64,000 nucleotides of DNA from JAIPDZ01 sp034522175 (GCA_034522175.1 JAXHLQ010000001.1:1860001-1924000), one strand, 5' to 3'; shown: positions 7,503-18,817, counted from the first letter of the stretch. The notes: a model not told the origin generated them from the sequence alone. Numbers and translations are program-made.

Positions 7503-8303
7503 TTATTTCGATTCCCTAAAATATCTATAGATGAGTTCGAATCCAAACTGGTAGGGAGAGATATACCAATTCGTTATAGGAATGCGATTCAGGTCAAAGA
7601 GATCAGAATGCGGGGTAACGACTCCGCCGTATGCCGAGAGGCAGCTTTTGAAACCGGCCTTGCGCACGATTTCAACATTTTCTTTGAGCATATGATGCTT
7701 GCCTCCAAATGGATAACTGAAACAAGCCAAATCCGGAATACCGAGCTCAATTTCCAATATTCTCTTACTATTAGTTATTTCGTTCGTTGATTCTTCACCA
7801 CTTATTTTGCCAAGGTCGATATGATTAACAGTGTGAGCGCCGATTTCGAATCCTTGCTCATACAGTTTTCTAACATCATTCCAAGACATCCACATCGTGT
7901 GAATTGACTTCTCTTCATCCCAGAAGGGTATCCGAGTTGTATTGATGAAACCGGTGGCTATGAAAAAGCATGCTGAAAGTCTCCTGTCAGTTAGCTCTTT
8001 GGCCGCTAACTCGTAATTATCTTTATAGCCGTCATCGAAGGTAATCACAGCGTGTCTGCTGATATCTTGGCCCGCTTCAAGTCTCTTTAGTAGTTCTTCT
8101 AATTTAATTACCAAAAAGTATTTCTGAAAAAAGTCACAATATCGTTGGAATTTCTTTACCGACATTGTGATGCCGCAGTTTGCCATGTCATTGTCTAACC
8201 TATGAAACAGGGCTATTATACATGTGTCTCTTAAAAACCATCTGTAAATGCCTGTCTTATAAAGGCAGAACCCCAGGATCACCTTAAGTCCCCGTTTTCC
8301 CAT
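7503..8303 (-). CDS. Polysaccharide deacetylase (NodB/CE4 family)
   Basis: The start at 8303 (MGKRGLKVILGF) gives 266 residues and overlaps the formyltransferase by 20 bases. The catalytic CE4 motifs are present: TFDDGYKDNYE near residue 88, and HTVNHIDLG (His-x3-His metal ligands) near residue 160. CFSYPFGGKH is the later YPFG motif. Enzymes of this class remove N- or O-acetyl groups from glycans. No signal peptide is obvious, although a short hydrophobic segment lies near the N-terminus. The overlap with the formyltransferase suggests a paired step, such as exposing an amino group that is then modified. Confidence 0.8.
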   Translation of the reverse strand: MGKRGLKVILGFCLYKTGIYRWFLRDTCIIALFHRLDNDMANCGITMSVKKFQRYCDFFQKYFLVIKLEELLKRLEAGQDISRHAVITFDDGYKDNYELAAKELTDRRLSACFFIATGFINTTRIPFWDEEKSIHTMWMSWNDVRKLYEQGFEIGAHTVNHIDLGKISGEESTNEITNSKRILEIELGIPDLACFSYPFGGKHHMLKENVEIVRKAGFKSCLSAYGGVVTPHSDLFDLNRIPITNWYISPYQFGFELIYRYFRESK

Positions 8304-9114
8304 TCCTGTGTTTTCCCCTTCTATCGCGAATCCTTCGTTTAAGCTCTCGGAGTTCTTTGTAATTTGGATAAGGATATGTTTTCGCCCGTGAACGATCCTG
8401 CGCTTGTTCAGTAACGGTCCCTTTCGCAATCATATCAACTGCATGTGTTAACATCCGAACACCATTGGGACGAAGAACACTCTGCCTGTAATCCTCTAAA
8501 TATGCCAAAGGCTGATCTGTAGGCACCCCATTTAAAGGGAAAAGCTCCTGCAACAATATAGGTCCGGCATCAAGACGCTTGACAACCTTATGGATTGTGA
8601 TACCTACTTCCGCTTCGCCATTATAAAGCTCCCAAAAACCAGGAGCCGAACCCCGATACTCCGGCACCCTACCCGAGTGCAGGTTTATTGAGCCCAATCG
8701 GGGGATCTCAAAAAGCGATGGCTTCAATATGTATGTCCCGGCGACAACCCCCACATCTGGCTTAATTTGGCTTATTAATTTCAAGCATTCAGGGCTGTGG
8801 AAATCATCAAAATCATATCTGCTGATTCCGGCTTTAAGCGACATCTCTTTTTCAAACACCCTCTTATCCTTCGTAAGCCTGAGCAATCGTTCTAATCGAT
8901 TGATTATTCCTTTGAAAATGCCGGGCAATCCGCCATATCGATAAACATGGCGAATTAAACCGAACCTACTCAGTCTTCTTGCGGGCCAAGGCGCTGTAAT
9001 AAGCGAAACAGACCGAACAGTATCTAACTCGTTCAAGCTGTTTGCAACTTCAACACCCAAGCCGCCACAGCTAAAAACCACTACCACAAGGTTTTTGATG
9101 GTCGATTCCAGCAT
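8284..9114 (-). CDS. Formyltransferase-family protein
   Basis: The protein is 276 residues with the formyltransferase core NLHSGRVPEYRGSAPGFWEL followed by GITIHKVVKRLDAGPIL. The Asn-His pair and the later Asp are the usual catalytic set of Met-tRNA, GAR and sugar formyltransferases using 10-formyl-tetrahydrofolate. The sequence is too divergent and short for Fmt, and the glycan context favours formylation of an amino sugar. The C-terminus is basic. It lies upstream of and overlaps the deacetylase gene in one transcription unit. Confidence 0.75.
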   Translation of the reverse strand: MLESTIKNLVVVVFSCGGLGVEVANSLNELDTVRSVSLITAPWPARRLSRFGLIRHVYRYGGLPGIFKGIINRLERLLRLTKDKRVFEKEMSLKAGISRYDFDDFHSPECLKLISQIKPDVGVVAGTYILKPSLFEIPRLGSINLHSGRVPEYRGSAPGFWELYNGEAEVGITIHKVVKRLDAGPILLQELFPLNGVPTDQPLAYLEDYRQSVLRPNGVRMLTHAVDMIAKGTVTEQAQDRSRAKTYPYPNYKELRELKRRIRDRRGKHRNGKTGT

Positions 9115-9248
9115 GGTTTATACATTCACCGCTACGGTGTGTCGCACGCAGGATGTGGTATGGATAGATGCGAGAGTGGTGTCTGTTAGGGCAAGCACGT
9201 TCCTGCTCCCCATACAACTGTTTGAATGGTCGAAATAATTCCTGTAAT

Positions 9249-11159
9249 TCAGAGGGCTATCTTGCTAAGCCATATCGGATCCTGATCAATAAAAAGCTTG
9301 AACCATAACTCTATATTGATCATAAGCCAAGGATCAATATAATTAGAACAGGCATTTTTCAACATATATGGCTTAAATATACCGCGACCCAGACTTTCTT
9401 CAGATAAAAGGAGCTTTTTAGTCATATTTTTCAGTTCACTGGATGACCAAAATCGCTGAGGGACCGGAAATGGAAATTTGTCCTTGCGCTTCCATATCTC
9501 CTCCGGAAGCAGGCAAGATGAAATCATCCGTAAGAGATATTTTGGTTGTAATCCTCTTACCTTCTTGTCAGGAGGGACTGTAGCAAGAAATTCTGCGATT
9601 CGGTAGTCAAGCAAAGGGACTCTGGATTCTATAGACAGAGACATACTTGATCGATCTTCCATATGAAGCAGGCTCGGCAAATAAACTTTTAGGTCATGAT
9701 ACAAGCATCTATCCAATAATTGGACCGTGTTGGCTATCTTCAATGGAGCGATATACGCGTCCCGCGGGGAATAACCTTGAAGCTTATTAACAAAGCTTTG
9801 GTGGAGTGAAGAATCGGCATGTGGCAAGGCGCTGCAATGGAGTTGAATCCATGTGTCTTCAAATGAATCCTCCTTCCTGTTCAGCCGATCAATCATTGAT
9901 CTATAGAGCCCCTTTGGCCCTTGATAAACGAGCTTTTCCAGAAGCTTGGCCACCATAGATCGCTTTGCAATTCGATCAGGATCTTCGTGGAGATGAAACA
10001 TGCCTGCATTTTTAAAAGAAGCCTTGAATTGAGCGTGATATCCAGCGAACAATTCGTCTCCGCCATGCCCTGTGAGAGAAACTTTCACATATTCTCGAGC
10101 CAGTCGGGAGACAGTATAATAGGCGAACCCGCCAATACTAACCATCGGGACGTCCATGTACCACATAAGGGAAGTTAGGAGGGTTTGCAGATCCGCTGCT
10201 GTCGGCGACCTTTCGTGATAATCAGCACCGACATGGCGCGCGACGGCCTTGGCATACTTCGTTTCATCGATGTGTGCATCATCTGAAAATTTGATGGAAA
10301 ACGTTTTCAGGGGATTCCGATATTTACTGGCTAAGGCAACCACAGTACTGGAATCCAAACCCCCACTCAAATGACACCCTAAAGACGCGTCACTGCGACA
10401 GTGAATTTTTACCGCATCATCAAGGAGAAAAGACAGCTCCCCTATTAATTGCGGTTCCTGCCTATTATAGTCATAATTGTAAGATATATCCCAATATTTC
10501 CTTATTCGGAAGTGGCGATCTTCTTTGTTCACATTGATCATGTATCCAGGCTCGATCTCCCTGATGTTTCTAAATAGGGTTTTGTCACCTAATGCTCTTC
10601 CACAAAAGAGATAATCAGAGATCGCTTCATAATCTGGAATTCGCGGTACACTTGGATCCCTTATAATGGCCTTTATCTCGGAGGCCAAGATCAATCTCTT
10701 GTTATCTGTATGGTAATATAGTGGTTTAATCCCTAAGCGGTCGCGCGCACCAAAAATCCTTTGCGCTGAAATGTCCCACAAAATAAATGCGAACATCCCG
10801 TTAAATTTAAGCAGGCATTCTTCGCCATCTTCCTCGTATTGATGAATGATCACTTCACTATCTGAGTTGGAATAAAATCTGTGGCCCTTTTTAAGCAAGT
10901 CGTCCCTAAGCTCCAGATAGTTGTAAATTTCTCCATTGCATACTAAAAAGAGTGTACGGTCTTCATTCGTCATTGGCTGGCGACCTGTTTCCGAAAGGTC
11001 TATAATGGACAGCCTCCTGTGAGCTAGTGCCACAGACCCATCAACATAGACGCCCGCCTGATCCGGACCGCGATGATACATGGTATCTCTCATTCGTATC
11101 AATAGATTATCGTCCACCATCTCGTTGTTGAAATTACATATAGCTAAGATGCCGCACAT
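9249..11159 (-). CDS. asnB: Asparagine synthase (glutamine-hydrolysing) family, complete
   Basis: The start at 11159 gives MCGILAICNF, so Cys2 becomes the N-terminal nucleophile of the glutaminase domain; upstream in-frame codons are ignored for this reason. The protein is 636 residues. MYHRGPDQAG and CNGEIYNYLELR belong to the glutaminase domain. GCHLSGGLDSSTVVAL is the ATP-pyrophosphatase SGGLDS loop, and GHGGDELFAGY follows. Members inside glycan clusters are thought to amidate sugar acids or related groups rather than make asparagine. This is the only one of the three asparagine-synthase-like genes here that reads through intact. Confidence 0.85.
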   Translation of the reverse strand: MCGILAICNFNNEMVDDNLLIRMRDTMYHRGPDQAGVYVDGSVALAHRRLSIIDLSETGRQPMTNEDRTLFLVCNGEIYNYLELRDDLLKKGHRFYSNSDSEVIIHQYEEDGEECLLKFNGMFAFILWDISAQRIFGARDRLGIKPLYYHTDNKRLILASEIKAIIRDPSVPRIPDYEAISDYLFCGRALGDKTLFRNIREIEPGYMINVNKEDRHFRIRKYWDISYNYDYNRQEPQLIGELSFLLDDAVKIHCRSDASLGCHLSGGLDSSTVVALASKYRNPLKTFSIKFSDDAHIDETKYAKAVARHVGADYHERSPTAADLQTLLTSLMWYMDVPMVSIGGFAYYTVSRLAREYVKVSLTGHGGDELFAGYHAQFKASFKNAGMFHLHEDPDRIAKRSMVAKLLEKLVYQGPKGLYRSMIDRLNRKEDSFEDTWIQLHCSALPHADSSLHQSFVNKLQGYSPRDAYIAPLKIANTVQLLDRCLYHDLKVYLPSLLHMEDRSSMSLSIESRVPLLDYRIAEFLATVPPDKKVRGLQPKYLLRMISSCLLPEEIWKRKDKFPFPVPQRFWSSSELKNMTKKLLLSEESLGRGIFKPYMLKNACSNYIDPWLMINIELWFKLFIDQDPIWLSKIAL

Positions 11160-11307
11160 TAGCATATCCCTCCAATTTGATTGAGCTTCGTCATTAGAAG
11201 TCTTCAAGCTGTGAAAAATGCCGTTTTGAGACCTTTGCTTTCGCCAAATGATTGTCCTTTCAGTTTTGGGAAGGCCTGGCTTGAACGTAAACGCCCTCAA
11301 GCCCAAC

Positions 11308-12486
11308 TCAGCGAGTCTTCTCGAAATCAAAAATTAACTCACTAATTCTATTCAATATTTTTTCGTATGAAAAATTGGAGGCGTATTCCATCCGCGAGAA
11401 CCGTTTAGAAATGTCCTCTTGTAATGCAGCATCGATTGCATCTGCAAAATCATTAGGTGTTTTAGCAAGATATATGATGTCGGTCAGTTCTGAAAGCTCA
11501 TTCAGCTGAGTGGAAACTACCGGTTTGCCTTGCGATAAGTATTGCAAAAGCTTAAACGGCGTCCTTATTCTTGGAGAAAAAGGGCTCCCCTTGGAAGCTA
11601 CATTGTGTAGAATCATACCAATATCCATGCATCTGATGTAATAAGGAAGACTGTTGAAATGCTTAGGACCCAGAAGTTTTACATTCGGCAGTCTTCGAAG
11701 TTTTTGGCACCCGATTTTAGATAGGGATGGTGCAATGGGATTGTTCTTATAGGGACCTATAAAGACAAAATTATAATGAGGTTTGACTCGGGATAGAAAT
11801 GAAATTAGATCCAGATCAACAAAAGCATCATATACTGATCCTACATATCCTATTATCGGTCCTTTTAGATTTAACATTTCTTTTGGTACATTTTGTTCAG
11901 AACGAGTGGCAAGCTTATGTGCTTTTCTGTAGTCATATCCATGGGGAACAATATGGACCTCTCGCCCTGGTGCAAGTTTCTGTAGCTTCCGCTTATAAGC
12001 TTCGGAAACAGCCAAAAGAAGATCACTTTTCTGACAGGTATGTGTTTCATAGTCGGCAGTAGCTTCATTAATGAATGCAGGATCGACAGCATAGTATATG
12101 GAAACTGCCTCTCCGATTTGTCTAAGCAGGTAGTGGTGAACATCAAAATTGATAAATATTGAGTTTCTAAATTTTAATTTTGTTAATTCGCGAACAATTT
12201 GGCTGGTTACTGATGCCTCAACATCACCCTTCCTAATCAACCTCGGAAGCAGGTAGGGGGAGAAGAGCTTCAGGTTGGGAGCGATTCGTCTTCGATGGTC
12301 CAGTAGGATCCTTTTGAATACTTTAGTGACAGACTGCGGTACCCTTAGACCCCCTAACCATATAGGCGGGGATATAAACAACACGCGGTTTTTCTTGGCT
12401 AATTCACTTGCCATCCAGTGTTTGCTGACCCACATATAACCCCAACGTTGGGGGGAATAGATAATGATGTCTCTGGCTTGAATCAT
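11308..12486 (-). CDS. GT4-type glycosyltransferase (TuaH-like)
   Basis: The ATG at 12486 is preferred over an upstream TTG at 12510, giving 392 residues. The N-terminal domain begins IIIYSPQRWGYMWVSKHWMA, with a later NRVLFISPPIW strand. The C-terminal domain has IIGYVGSVYDAF, VKLLGPKHFNSLPYYIRCMD and FKLLQYLSQGKPVVST, typical of the GT-B fold and its nucleotide-sugar-binding region. The last four residues lie near the long upstream extension of asnB but do not overlap its chosen start. Donor and acceptor are unknown. Confidence 0.75.
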   Translation of the reverse strand: MIQARDIIIYSPQRWGYMWVSKHWMASELAKKNRVLFISPPIWLGGLRVPQSVTKVFKRILLDHRRRIAPNLKLFSPYLLPRLIRKGDVEASVTSQIVRELTKLKFRNSIFINFDVHHYLLRQIGEAVSIYYAVDPAFINEATADYETHTCQKSDLLLAVSEAYKRKLQKLAPGREVHIVPHGYDYRKAHKLATRSEQNVPKEMLNLKGPIIGYVGSVYDAFVDLDLISFLSRVKPHYNFVFIGPYKNNPIAPSLSKIGCQKLRRLPNVKLLGPKHFNSLPYYIRCMDIGMILHNVASKGSPFSPRIRTPFKLLQYLSQGKPVVSTQLNELSELTDIIYLAKTPNDFADAIDAALQEDISKRFSRMEYASNFSYEKILNRISELIFDFEKTR

Positions 12487-12629
12487 AGCTTTCTTGAGTT
12501 CTTGTATCAATTCTAGGGTGAAAGGTACCTCCCCGCCAGAGCGTCATCGGGTAGCTCACGTTGATACGTGCCCGAGTACCATTGAAGCAGACCCTGAGGG
12601 AAAGACAAAATCATGCGAACGAAGTGGTA

Positions 12630-14458
12630 TTAAATCACGGAAGCGCTTTTTACCCCAATTGCAACTTGAAGGATTCGCAACTTAGTTGCTGAATCGAGAG
12701 AAGTTTTATTAAAAAGATTTGAAAAGGGCAAATTATTAAAAATTGCTTTTAGGGATCCGTAATATGCTTCGTGTTCTTCAATCAAATTATCCATCTGTTT
12801 TGTCTTAACAACAGCATCCCAATCTGGCCAAGGCCCTTGATTGTAGTGTTTCGATGGATGAGATTTACGGTAGATTTCACGATATTTTGTGCAGAAAAAA
12901 CGCAAGGCGATATTAGGCTTCCCTGAAAAATATGGGAAGTGTCCCTCTCCAGCATGAGGGACGAACCACGAACGGCGCAATAACGGTTTTGTAGCCCTCT
13001 GGAATAGCCTTCGCCCAATCTTCCATTCTGGTGGGACTGATGCAGCCAGTTTAACAATATCTGATGAAAGAAATGGTTCACAGTTTCTAAATAAACGACG
13101 ATGTCCATTGAAGTTGTTTATTTCCTGGTCTTGAGAAATGGGCCAAATCTTTATCCACTCAGCCAATGTAGAATGACGGAATTTGGCGACTCGATGAAGA
13201 TGTCTCAATTGACGTTCCGCAACATTTTCAAGCAAATCGCAAGAAAAGATCACTCTATTTTCAATCTTAAATATCTCTTCTTTCAGGTGTCTAATCACGC
13301 TTTTTCTGTTACCCAAATACCGTTTAAATTTGGCTGAAAAAATCCTTGATCCTGTTGCGTTAAATTGCCACAGGGGTATGTAATAACCTTTTAGAAAAGT
13401 ATCAGATTTCAGTCCACCCAAAATGGCATCATGCTTTTCAAATCTGAATTTTTTATGGAAGCCATAAGCGTGAACATGGGTGAATTCATTTTGGAGACCG
13501 ACCAATCTTATGCATTCCTGGATTTGATCAAGATAATGAGTCGGAGAACGATAACCTACCATGAAATCAGATCCGTATATATCGGCTATCCTTTTTGCGG
13601 TTCTGGCTTCGCGATTATAAGAATCAATAAATAGATAGCCAGTCTTCTTAATGCCATCAGGTATTGCGGCTAATACAGCGCGCGAGTCTTCCCCTCCACT
13701 TAAAAGTACCCCAACGTCGTTGACATCTTCGCAGATATCGAGAACACTAGTACGGAGTGCACAGCGAACGGCGTAAGTAGCGTCATCGATGCTTGAAAAA
13801 GTGTTCTCTTCGACAGGCGTCCAATAGTTCATTTCCTTAGCCCTATCGGCAATTCCATTTTCAACCAACGTAACACTAGCGGGCGTGACCTGCCTAACAC
13901 CTTGATACAAGGTATATGGATAAGAAACAGTCTTGTTAATGATAAAATCAACGAGAGATATTTGATCAAGGTCTGACTTATCCTTTGCGACCTCTGCCAC
14001 AGTGTCAACATGGGTTCCAAACACAAGGCCATTACTTACAATTCCTAAACTCGCACTATAAACTGGGATGAAGGACAGCATATCAGTAACTATTTCAGCA
14101 GTTCCTATCATTTTGTCAATACAAATAATAGAAAAAGGACCACTAAGTTCTTTGTCCCATAATATACCGCCATTCTCCCATTTCTTCAAAATAGCGGCTG
14201 TTTTGTAATTTGAAGGGATCACACCTGATAAAGCCGACGATCCTCGAAACTTCAAAATTGGGGCCCCGATAACAGCGATGATATGTCGTTCGCTTTCATA
14301 AGGATTGAATCCTTTATAATGGTTATCTGCGACGCATAGGGAACCCCATGGGCCATGATATTCTACACAATCAGGAGGATCATGTACGTAAATAGATTTG
14401 AGATGCTTGCCAAGAATACCTTTCCCTTTTTCTTGGAGGTAAATAAGAAGTCACTCAT
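12630..14458 (-). pseudogene. Asparagine-synthase-like protein lacking the glutaminase Cys, frameshifted near its start
   Basis: The ATG at 14458 reads MSDFLFTSKKKGK and then goes out of frame. One added base in the A5/G3 run at about 14421-14434 would continue it as GILGKHLKSIYVHDPPDCVE, GSLCVADNHYKGFNPYESER and on into the long open frame. The residue after Met is Ser, so glutaminase activity is not expected. The synthetase domain keeps GVLLSGGEDSRAVLA, a variant of the PP-loop with Glu. Such proteins occur in glycan clusters with unknown amidating or ligase roles. If the frameshift is a sequencing error, the gene encodes about 610 residues. Confidence 0.7.
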
Positions 14459-14491
14459 TCTATCGTTACCTTCCTTTTCCCCGTTAAGTGG

Positions 14492-16025
14492 TCAAAAGTT
14501 TCGCATAATCCAAACTCGTACAAAACTTGGAATATAGTTGCTGTATTTGTCTGCTATCCACTTTGGCGTTTGGCCCTTTAGCTTCTTCGGCAGAAAGACT
14601 AGACTGAGAAATAAGGTCAGAGCTGAAACTCCAATGAGAAAAAGGAGCTTCGGCAACAGGAGTATGCCGGGAGAAAACAAATGAAACAGAGCAATAAAAA
14701 TCAGGTCAACGATACCAACAGCTGATCCTATAACAGCCCCTGGCAATTGAGCTAAAAAAAATGCTTTCCAATTTTTTGAAAAGATATTAAGCACCAGTTG
14801 AGCCATTGATAAATAGAGCCAAAGGGAGGCAAGAATAACAGCGACGCTCACCCCCTGTATCCCATGTCGCACTCCTACGAGAGTACCTCCAGTGATTATG
14901 ATCAAATAGACAAATTGCCTCCAAACCTCTGAATAAACATTACCAGTAGCCTGAACGACGGAGCCTGCAAGGTGGAAGATGGCTTTTAGCATACCTGCGA
15001 AACAGAGTATTCTCAGAGCTCCAGCGGCTTCCGACCAATTAGGCCCGTAAAAGCCGATTACAATGTATTCGGCACATACGGCCATTCCAACCATAATGGG
15101 AAAGGCAACAATCGCCGTCAGCACTGACAGCCTTGAAATATATTAATGAAATCCGGTTTGTCTCATTTTGAAGTTCAGCGTACGCCGGGAAAAGAACAGT
15201 AGTTAGTGCTCCGGCGAAGCGACTTAAAGGTAGTAACATAAGCTGGTAAGCGCGGGCATACAAGCCCAAGTCCCTGGCAGAGAGCATTTTACCAATTATA
15301 AAATAGTCAACATGCGTTGCAGCATAATTAGTTATACTTATTAGGGTCATGCCAGTACCAAAGCCAATCAACTCACCGATTTCTTTTTTCCGTAGAAAAG
15401 GGATTAATGAAGGCCTGGCCACAGACACTAACAGCACACATGAAATAGTTGAGCTGAACAGCATTCCAAAAACAAGGCTCCAAACTCCGTAATCTAGAAT
15501 GGCCATCGGAATGGAAAGGGTAAAATAGCCGAATATGTTAGCGGCTATTTCGATAAAAAAAAGCTTCTTAAATTGAAGCGTTCGGTGAAGCAGCGAGCGG
15601 CTTGTTGATGACAGTCCATTGAGAAGAAAAGACAATGAGATGAGTTTGAGAATTGGAGAAATCCGATAATCACCATAAAGTAGGGCGATCGAACCGGCCG
15701 AATTCCAAAGAACAAGGGTAAGGATCGACCCTAAAATCGTTGACAGGGTAACCGCGACTCGAATATGGGCTGTGGTAAGCGATCGCCTTTGAATTATGGC
15801 TGGTCCAATGCCCAAGTTGCTAAATAGACCCGCAATGCCCGTAAAAATCATCGCCATGCCCAATAACCCGAAATCCTCAGGGGGTATTAAGCGAGCAAGG
15901 ATAATACCGAACAGAAATACCAGGACACTTTGGAGAACGGCTGACAAGAATGTCCAGTTAAAACCACGAAAGGTACGCTGGGCGAGAGACGTGGGGGAAC
16001 CCTTCCTAAGGATGTTATCAAGCAA
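14492..16025 (-). pseudogene. Wzx-type polysaccharide flippase, frameshifted
   Basis: The 5' part (residues 1-300) begins MLDNILRKGSPTSLAQRTFR, has many membrane helices, and carries the family motif ARLIPPEDFGLLGMAMIFTG. It leaves the flippase pattern after SLIYFKAVS. Another frame continues as VLTAIVAFPIMVGMAVCAEY and ends at 14492 with four or five more helices. The junction is near 15112-15122; one base too many or two too few would explain it. The joined protein of about 490 residues belongs to the MOP/lipopolysaccharide flippase group that moves lipid-linked repeat units across the inner membrane. Confidence 0.8.
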
Positions 16026-16319
16026 TTTTAAAGGAGCACAGAGGAGTTAAGAACTCTTTTTTGCCTATGTGTCGAACACATAGCTGGATACTCGTCTGGT
16101 TTTGCTGTGATTTTCAAGGCTGAGAATTAAACGCCTATTCAGCCCAATTCGGCCGTGCCAATAGTAACAGATAACTATCGCTTGAAAAAATAGCTTAGGC
16201 TGTTTATGAGTTATCAATTTAGAATGGAGATCAATTTTTAACGGTTGCTGCATATCCTGGAAAAATCGGGCAGTTTCTTATTGAGATTGCAGAGTTTGGT
16301 GCTCTCTGTGCCAAATTCA

Positions 16320-18403
16320 ATCCGGGTAGGAAGTGGCCTTGATGGCCACCCCCTCCCGACAGAACGGCTCGTACCGGCCAGGTAAGCCGCTCCTCGATTA
16401 GCGACTGAACAAAGATTGTTCAAGAGATCGTTTGGTGAAATCATTCAAAAATGTAAGACCCTGCTTTCTAAACCACTTTAGATCCATAAGGAAGCGAACC
16501 GCTCTGCGGTGAACCGACTGCCATTTGTTCATACTGATCCAGACCCTGTGGGCTTCCTCGGGCTTGAAGCCGGAGCTGATCATAATCCGCTGAAACTTAT
16601 GCGGATTCTTCCACTTCTTCAGCTGCATGGACCGTAACCGACTCCTAATCAGACCATCGAGATCCCCGAACAGCTTCTTGAACTCCTGAATCCCGAAATA
16701 GGCGGCCCAACCCTGGAGATATTTGTTGAGATCTTGGATGATTTGGTACATGGATAGGGGGTTATTCCTCCGGGTGAGTTCCCGAATTTTATCCTTGAAC
16801 TTGACCCGTGCCTTGTTACTCACACGGATCTTTCCCCGCAGAATTTGAAACCCGAGAAAAGGGACATCTTTGACCTCCGACACCCCGCTTTTCTCTCTGT
16901 TTACCAGAAGATTCAACTCATTCTCCAGGTATTTCACTACCCCGTCCATCACCCGTTTGGCGCCCCTCTCCGATGTTACTAAAATCAGAAAGTCGTCCGC
17001 CCATCGGCAATAGCGATGGCCTCTTCTCTCCAACTCTTGATCCAGTTCATTTAGGACAATATTCGATAGCATCGGTGACACTGGAGCACCCTGGGGGCAC
17101 CCTTTTGTTGTCTTCTCCAATTTTCCCTCTACAATCACCCCTGCTTTTAACGCCCTCGCAACCAGCGTTACAAGCCCCTCATCCGCAATTTTCCTGCGGA
17201 TCAGTTTCAGGATAAGACCGTGAGGAATTTCATCAAAGAAGCTCTTCAGGTCAATGGATGCACACCATTCGTAACCTTCCAGCACAATGCCTTGAACATG
17301 TCTAATGGCTTGGTGTTGGCTCTTGCCTCTACGAAATCCAAAATTGGATGCCGTAAAGTCTGGACCGAATATCCCCTCAAAGACCAAATTCATGCTCTGG
17401 GACACAATTCGATCCGTCACCACAGGTATACCCAACTTCCGCTTCTTGCTACTCCCCTGTTTGGGAATCAGCACCCTTCGTGCAGGTTTAAAACGCTAGG
17501 TCCCACCTTTAAGCTTCTTATGAATGAGATTCAGAAGTTCATCCTCTCGCTGCTCAAAAGCGTCCACCGTCATCTTGTCTATTCCAGCTGCCCCGGCGTT
17601 CTTCCTAACTTGCTGCCACGCCATGCGCAGTCGTCCTGGGTTGTAGACCCTTTCTAATACGTTATCATGTTTCACTCTCGATCTCCGTGACTCATTCCTA
17701 CGATACGGATTGCCGGTTTGCAAGTGGCCCAATGACCGGAACCGGACCCCTCGTGGCCTTCGAGACTCTCATTCTGGTCGGCATCCCTGATGGGATTCGG
17801 GTATCCCCTTTGGCTTTCTGGTTCCATCTTTTCCTTGCAACTCTATTTCGACTCCTCATCGCTGTCACCATCACTTCTCGTCCACGGCTTTCCATGCCCC
17901 AATGACGCTATCAGGACATCCAGGTTTCATTCCCTGGTCATCAAGGTTTTATCCTCCACACCGTTACCGGGCTTCACAGGCACTGAGTCTTCAGTACTAT
18001 CCGTGAATCTGCCACCCTCTGGCCCCTTCCCGCTTCGGGATCTCCTAATCGGGATCGGTTTTCTAACGTTTCTCACAGCCTTTAACGTCAGGTCAGGAGG
18101 GCTTCCCTGGGTAAGACGCACCACCTCCCCATATACCGTCCAACTTCACTTCGGTTCGGTCCACCGGATATTAGGCCTTGCTCTCCCACGCCTGCTCGAC
18201 CTCCTCCCCGCTGCCATATAGTTGGTTCGCTGTTCGCTACGTACACGGGTTCTGCCTCATGCTTCCTCCAGACGGCCATTTCTGGAATCCGCCCTTGTCA
18301 CGCCTCGGCGTGATTGGCGTTGCCCTTCCGTCCGGTAACGGCGGGCGATTTTACTTCCAGCCTCTCGGCCAGAAGAACGGCGTCTGCGTCATGCCAGGCG
18401 CAC
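16320..18403 (-). mobile_element. Group II intron
   Basis: On the reverse strand the likely 5' end is GTGCGCCTGGCATGACG at 18403, matching the GUGYG rule. A structured non-coding stretch of about 670 bases precedes the maturase gene. After it, 16392-16361 folds as domain V: AGCGGCT pairs with AGCCGTT, TACC pairs with GGTA, and a CG bulge separates the two stems. A domain-VI-like hairpin (GGTGGCC/GGCCACT) and a CCCGGAT end follow near 16320. Both boundaries are inferred and could be off by some bases. The intron lies between the flippase and FkbM genes, downstream of a cluster of hairpins. Confidence 0.7.
16398..17732 (-). pseudogene. ltrA: Group II intron maturase/reverse transcriptase with in-frame TAG
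   Basis: The N-terminal 78 residues (NAGAAGIDKMTVDAFEQRED) end at TAG 17498-17496. The same frame continues as RFKPARRVLIPKQGSSKKRK, LGIPVVTDRIVSQSMNLVFE, TASNFGFRRGKSQHQA and CASIDLKSFFDEIPHG. The active-site motif is RYCRWADDFLIL (YADD-like, with Trp before ADD). The group II maturase X domain follows (KYLQGWAAYFGIQEF), and a C-terminal basic region ends the protein. TAG stands where a Tyr would be expected (GGTxRFKPARR), so a single nonsense change is the simplest explanation. Unless it is read through, the intron needs maturase supplied from elsewhere. Confidence 0.8.
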
Positions 18404-18429
18404 GTCCCCACACCTCCGGCAAAGCTTGA

Positions 18430-18800
18430 GGCTTGAAATATGTGAACCGCTCAAAGCGGTTGATTTATTGGCCACCTCAAAGGTGGCACGACCTTACTTG
18501 AATGCGCCAAGTTGATATAAAACCGACGCTCGGCTCCCTCACAACCGTTAACATCGCCGCGAATCTTCTTTTCATCGCGACTCCAGTGATACGAGGTTGA
18601 ATCCCAACCGTCCAGCAACGTTTCTTCTCTGGGCAACGTGCTTGGAAGCTTAAAGGTGGCATGAACTTTCGGGTCGGGCTTGTTTGGAATAGTCGAAACC
18701 AACCAAGGCCTTTCTTCAATTTGAGAGGTTCCCAACTGGGCAAACTTCCATATTCCCGTAAATGTCAAACGCTGGTGAGTCGCCCGGCACAGCCGGGGGT
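18430..18800. repeat. Cluster of short palindromes upstream of the group II intron
   Basis: The stretch holds AACCGCTCAAAGCGGTT (18447-18463 region), GCCACCTCAAAGGTGGC (18470-18490 region) and CCCGGCACAGCCGGG (18785-18800 region). The three hairpins have similar design and short loops, like REP elements or terminators. No gene was recognised between 18404 and 18817, although reading frames without convincing homology exist on the reverse strand. Confidence 0.45.
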
Positions 18801-18817
18801 TTACCTAAAGGAAATTA

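Noticed and set aside
17496..17498. Pyrrolysine or other recoding of TAG in the maturase
   Set aside because: A Tyr codon with one base change explains it; no pyl genes are visible, and other genes with TAG here end normally.
18451..18768. Reverse-strand reading frame of 105 codons next to the intron
   Set aside because: No family similarity, no start signal, and it runs through a hairpin cluster.
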